Positions 62,957 through 64,000 of a stretch of DNA of 64,000 nt are shown here, piece after piece (the stretch's first letter is position 1; every line of letters starts with the position of its first letter). Source of the DNA: Pseudoduganella armeniaca (GTDB lineage Bacteria > Pseudomonadota > Gammaproteobacteria > Burkholderiales > Burkholderiaceae_D); assembly GCF_003028855.1 (NCBI RefSeq), contig NZ_CP028324.1, positions 3,472,001 to 3,536,000 of the forward strand. The letters run 5' to 3'. A program made the translations under genes and the position numbers. The notes beneath the pieces are model-generated. The model did no database searches, was not told the DNA's origin, and was given only the letters and a program-made list of their open reading frames with translations.

Positions 62957-64000
62957 TACAGGACCGTGTACAGCACGTTCACCGTCCCGGTGGTGCCATT
63001 CGCGGACTGCATCCACACGCCTTTACCAGCTGGAACCTTGCGGCGTGTCGTGTCCATCAGCGGAGCATTCGAGGACAGCACGTCGCCGTCGTAGTAGCCC
63101 TGCGGCATGGATGCCTTGGCGCACAGAACGTACGTTTGCGTGGCCATGACCTGTTCCAAGATGACGCCGTTGACGTTCTCGGCAGCAGTAAGCACCGCAA
63201 TCCACGTTCCGTTGACGGGCATGTTGATGTTCGATTTCGCGTTTGTGTAGGCCATGATCGGGGCGCTTTGCTGTATCAGTTGATTGGGGTCCAGGGACAC
63301 GGGCACGCGTGCGCTTGTGTCGTTCATCACGGTAATGGGCACGCGCGAATTCGTGTCGTTCGCCACGGTCACGACGTTGGCGAAGGTGGCGTCCAGCTTC
63401 ACGGAGTTTTTCGTGTTGGCGTCATCGAAGTCACCTTGCCCGATGATCAGCCAGCCTTCCAGCGGCTCCGCGCCATACGGACGGATCGTCCAGTTCGTGG
63501 TGCGCTCTGGCGTGCGGTAACGCTGGCCTGGGCGCAGCACGATTTCGCCGCCCGTGTCGGGCTTGACGCGGATACGTCCCTCGCCAGGGCCGTACGCCAC
63601 GCCCGCGCCCGCCGAAGGGATGTATGGCCCCATGTTCGGCCCCTTCTCCACCATTGCGCCGAACACGAAGATGTCGCGGCCGAATGCGCTGGCGCCGATC
63701 TGGAACGCCAGATTGGCGGAGGATGCGCGATAGGTGATGCTGAAGCGCCGCCAGTCCGTTGTCACGTCGCACGCCAGCTTGCTGACGACCGTATCGACCA
63801 TGTACAGATCGACGGTGCCCGGCGTGGTCGTGCGCATCCACACGCTGGCGGTGTACTCCTGGCCCGACTCGACCGGGATCGCGCTTTGGCGCATCCACCA
63901 CGCAGCCGCGGTGCCGGTGATCTTGTCGGCGAAGGCCGTGCCATCAGGCGCCGCGCCCACGTTGGCGGCGGCGGTCACGTTCGTTTTCTGCCATGCGGCT
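62956..64000 (-). CDS. Spike/fibre-like phage protein with carbohydrate-binding fold, 5' partial
   Basis: The visible part (about 347 residues) starts outside the window; the first residues in frame are AAWQKTNVTAAANVG. Its N-terminal half has the jelly-roll type carbohydrate-binding pattern (APDGTAFADKITGTAAAWW, YTASVWMRTTTPGTVDLYM). The middle has LRPGQRYRTPERTTNWTIRPYG, and the C-terminal half is rich in Thr/Asn/Val beta repeats. A role in host recognition is likely. It is first in the visible minus-strand operon. Confidence 0.65.
   Translation of the reverse strand, partial: AAWQKTNVTAAANVGAAPDGTAFADKITGTAAAWWMRQSAIPVESGQEYTASVWMRTTTPGTVDLYMVDTVVSKLACDVTTDWRRFSITYRASSANLAFQIGASAFGRDIFVFGAMVEKGPNMGPYIPSAGAGVAYGPGEGRIRVKPDTGGEIVLRPGQRYRTPERTTNWTIRPYGAEPLEGWLIIGQGDFDDANTKNSVKLDATFANVVTVANDTNSRVPITVMNDTSARVPVSLDPNQLIQQSAPIMAYTNAKSNINMPVNGTWIAVLTAAENVNGVILEQVMATQTYVLCAKASMPQGYYDGDVLSSNAPLMDTTRRKVPAGKGVWMQSANGTTGTVNVLYTVL

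Larger units (their letters stand above)
60711..64000. mobile_element. Left end of a prophage inserted at dif; right end outside the window
   Basis: The element starts at the dif-like site (60711-60738) and includes a plus-strand HTH gene. On the minus strand it carries small membrane-protein genes, a basic peptide, a lytic transglycosylase and a spike-like protein that runs off the window. Tight overlaps, phage-type proteins and a new composition mark it off from the chromosome at the left. No capsid, replication or packaging gene is in view, so the type of phage is not settled. Confidence 0.7.

Overview
The window looks like the chromosome of a betaproteobacterium of the Massilia/Telluria/Duganella group (Oxalobacteraceae). 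The DNA is very GC-rich by eye. The ygfZ-mltG-tmk-holB-pilZ neighbourhood, the PEP-CTERM/XrtA genes, the many c-di-GMP and TonB/PepSY proteins and the Anbu-proteasome operon all fit that group. This assignment is inference, because no 16S rRNA gene or marker search was available.

Layout. 1-9.6 kb: housekeeping genes (NRDE, DUF4936, ygfZ on minus; mltG-tmk-holB-pilZ-GNAT on plus, mostly coupled by ATGA overlaps; tatD-ankyrin; a methyltransferase; pldA). 9.7-12.5 kb: a stand-alone fusA and an SRPBCC protein. 12.7-23.8 kb: two c-di-GMP proteins, a small outer-membrane barrel, a secreted M35 protease with a free copy of its pro-domain beside it, an RlhA-type U32 protein and a GNAT. 23.8-34.3 kb: a PEP-CTERM/exopolysaccharide island (chain-length determinant, tyrosine kinase, methyltransferase, PEP-CTERM protein behind a sigma-54-like promoter, FeeM-type acyltransferase paired with a 4-alkylphenol-oxidase-like flavoenzyme, PrsT, LuxR-type regulator). 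34.4-41.4 kb: Hpt protein, hydrolases, a PepSY membrane protein and a two-component system. 41.4-45.5 kb: the four-gene Anbu operon (ATP-grasp, alpha-E, transglutaminase, Anbu). 45.7-55.4 kb: CheD, a sugar-dehydrogenase/PEBP fusion, SDR, pentapeptide protein, and a Fur-box-controlled TonB receptor with a divergent PepSY reductase. 55.6-60.0 kb: KfrA-like protein convergent with a tyrosine recombinase, then a 2-oxoglutarate oxygenase and LysE-type exporter operon.

60.7-64 kb is the most unusual part. A 28-bp dif-like XerCD site (60711-60738) is followed by a terminator, a phage-type HTH gene and, on the other strand, a tightly overlapping run of very small single-membrane-span proteins, a 20-residue basic peptide, a membrane-anchored lytic transglycosylase and a carbohydrate-binding spike-like protein that leaves the window. 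I read this as the left end of a prophage inserted at the chromosome-dimer-resolution site, possibly a tailless membrane-containing phage. The decisive genes (capsid, packaging ATPase) would lie beyond the window. A dif site also implies that the replication terminus is here.

Four reading frames are broken at homopolymer runs. In three of them one extra C/G in a 5-base run restores the expected protein, so assembly errors are a real alternative to pseudogenes.
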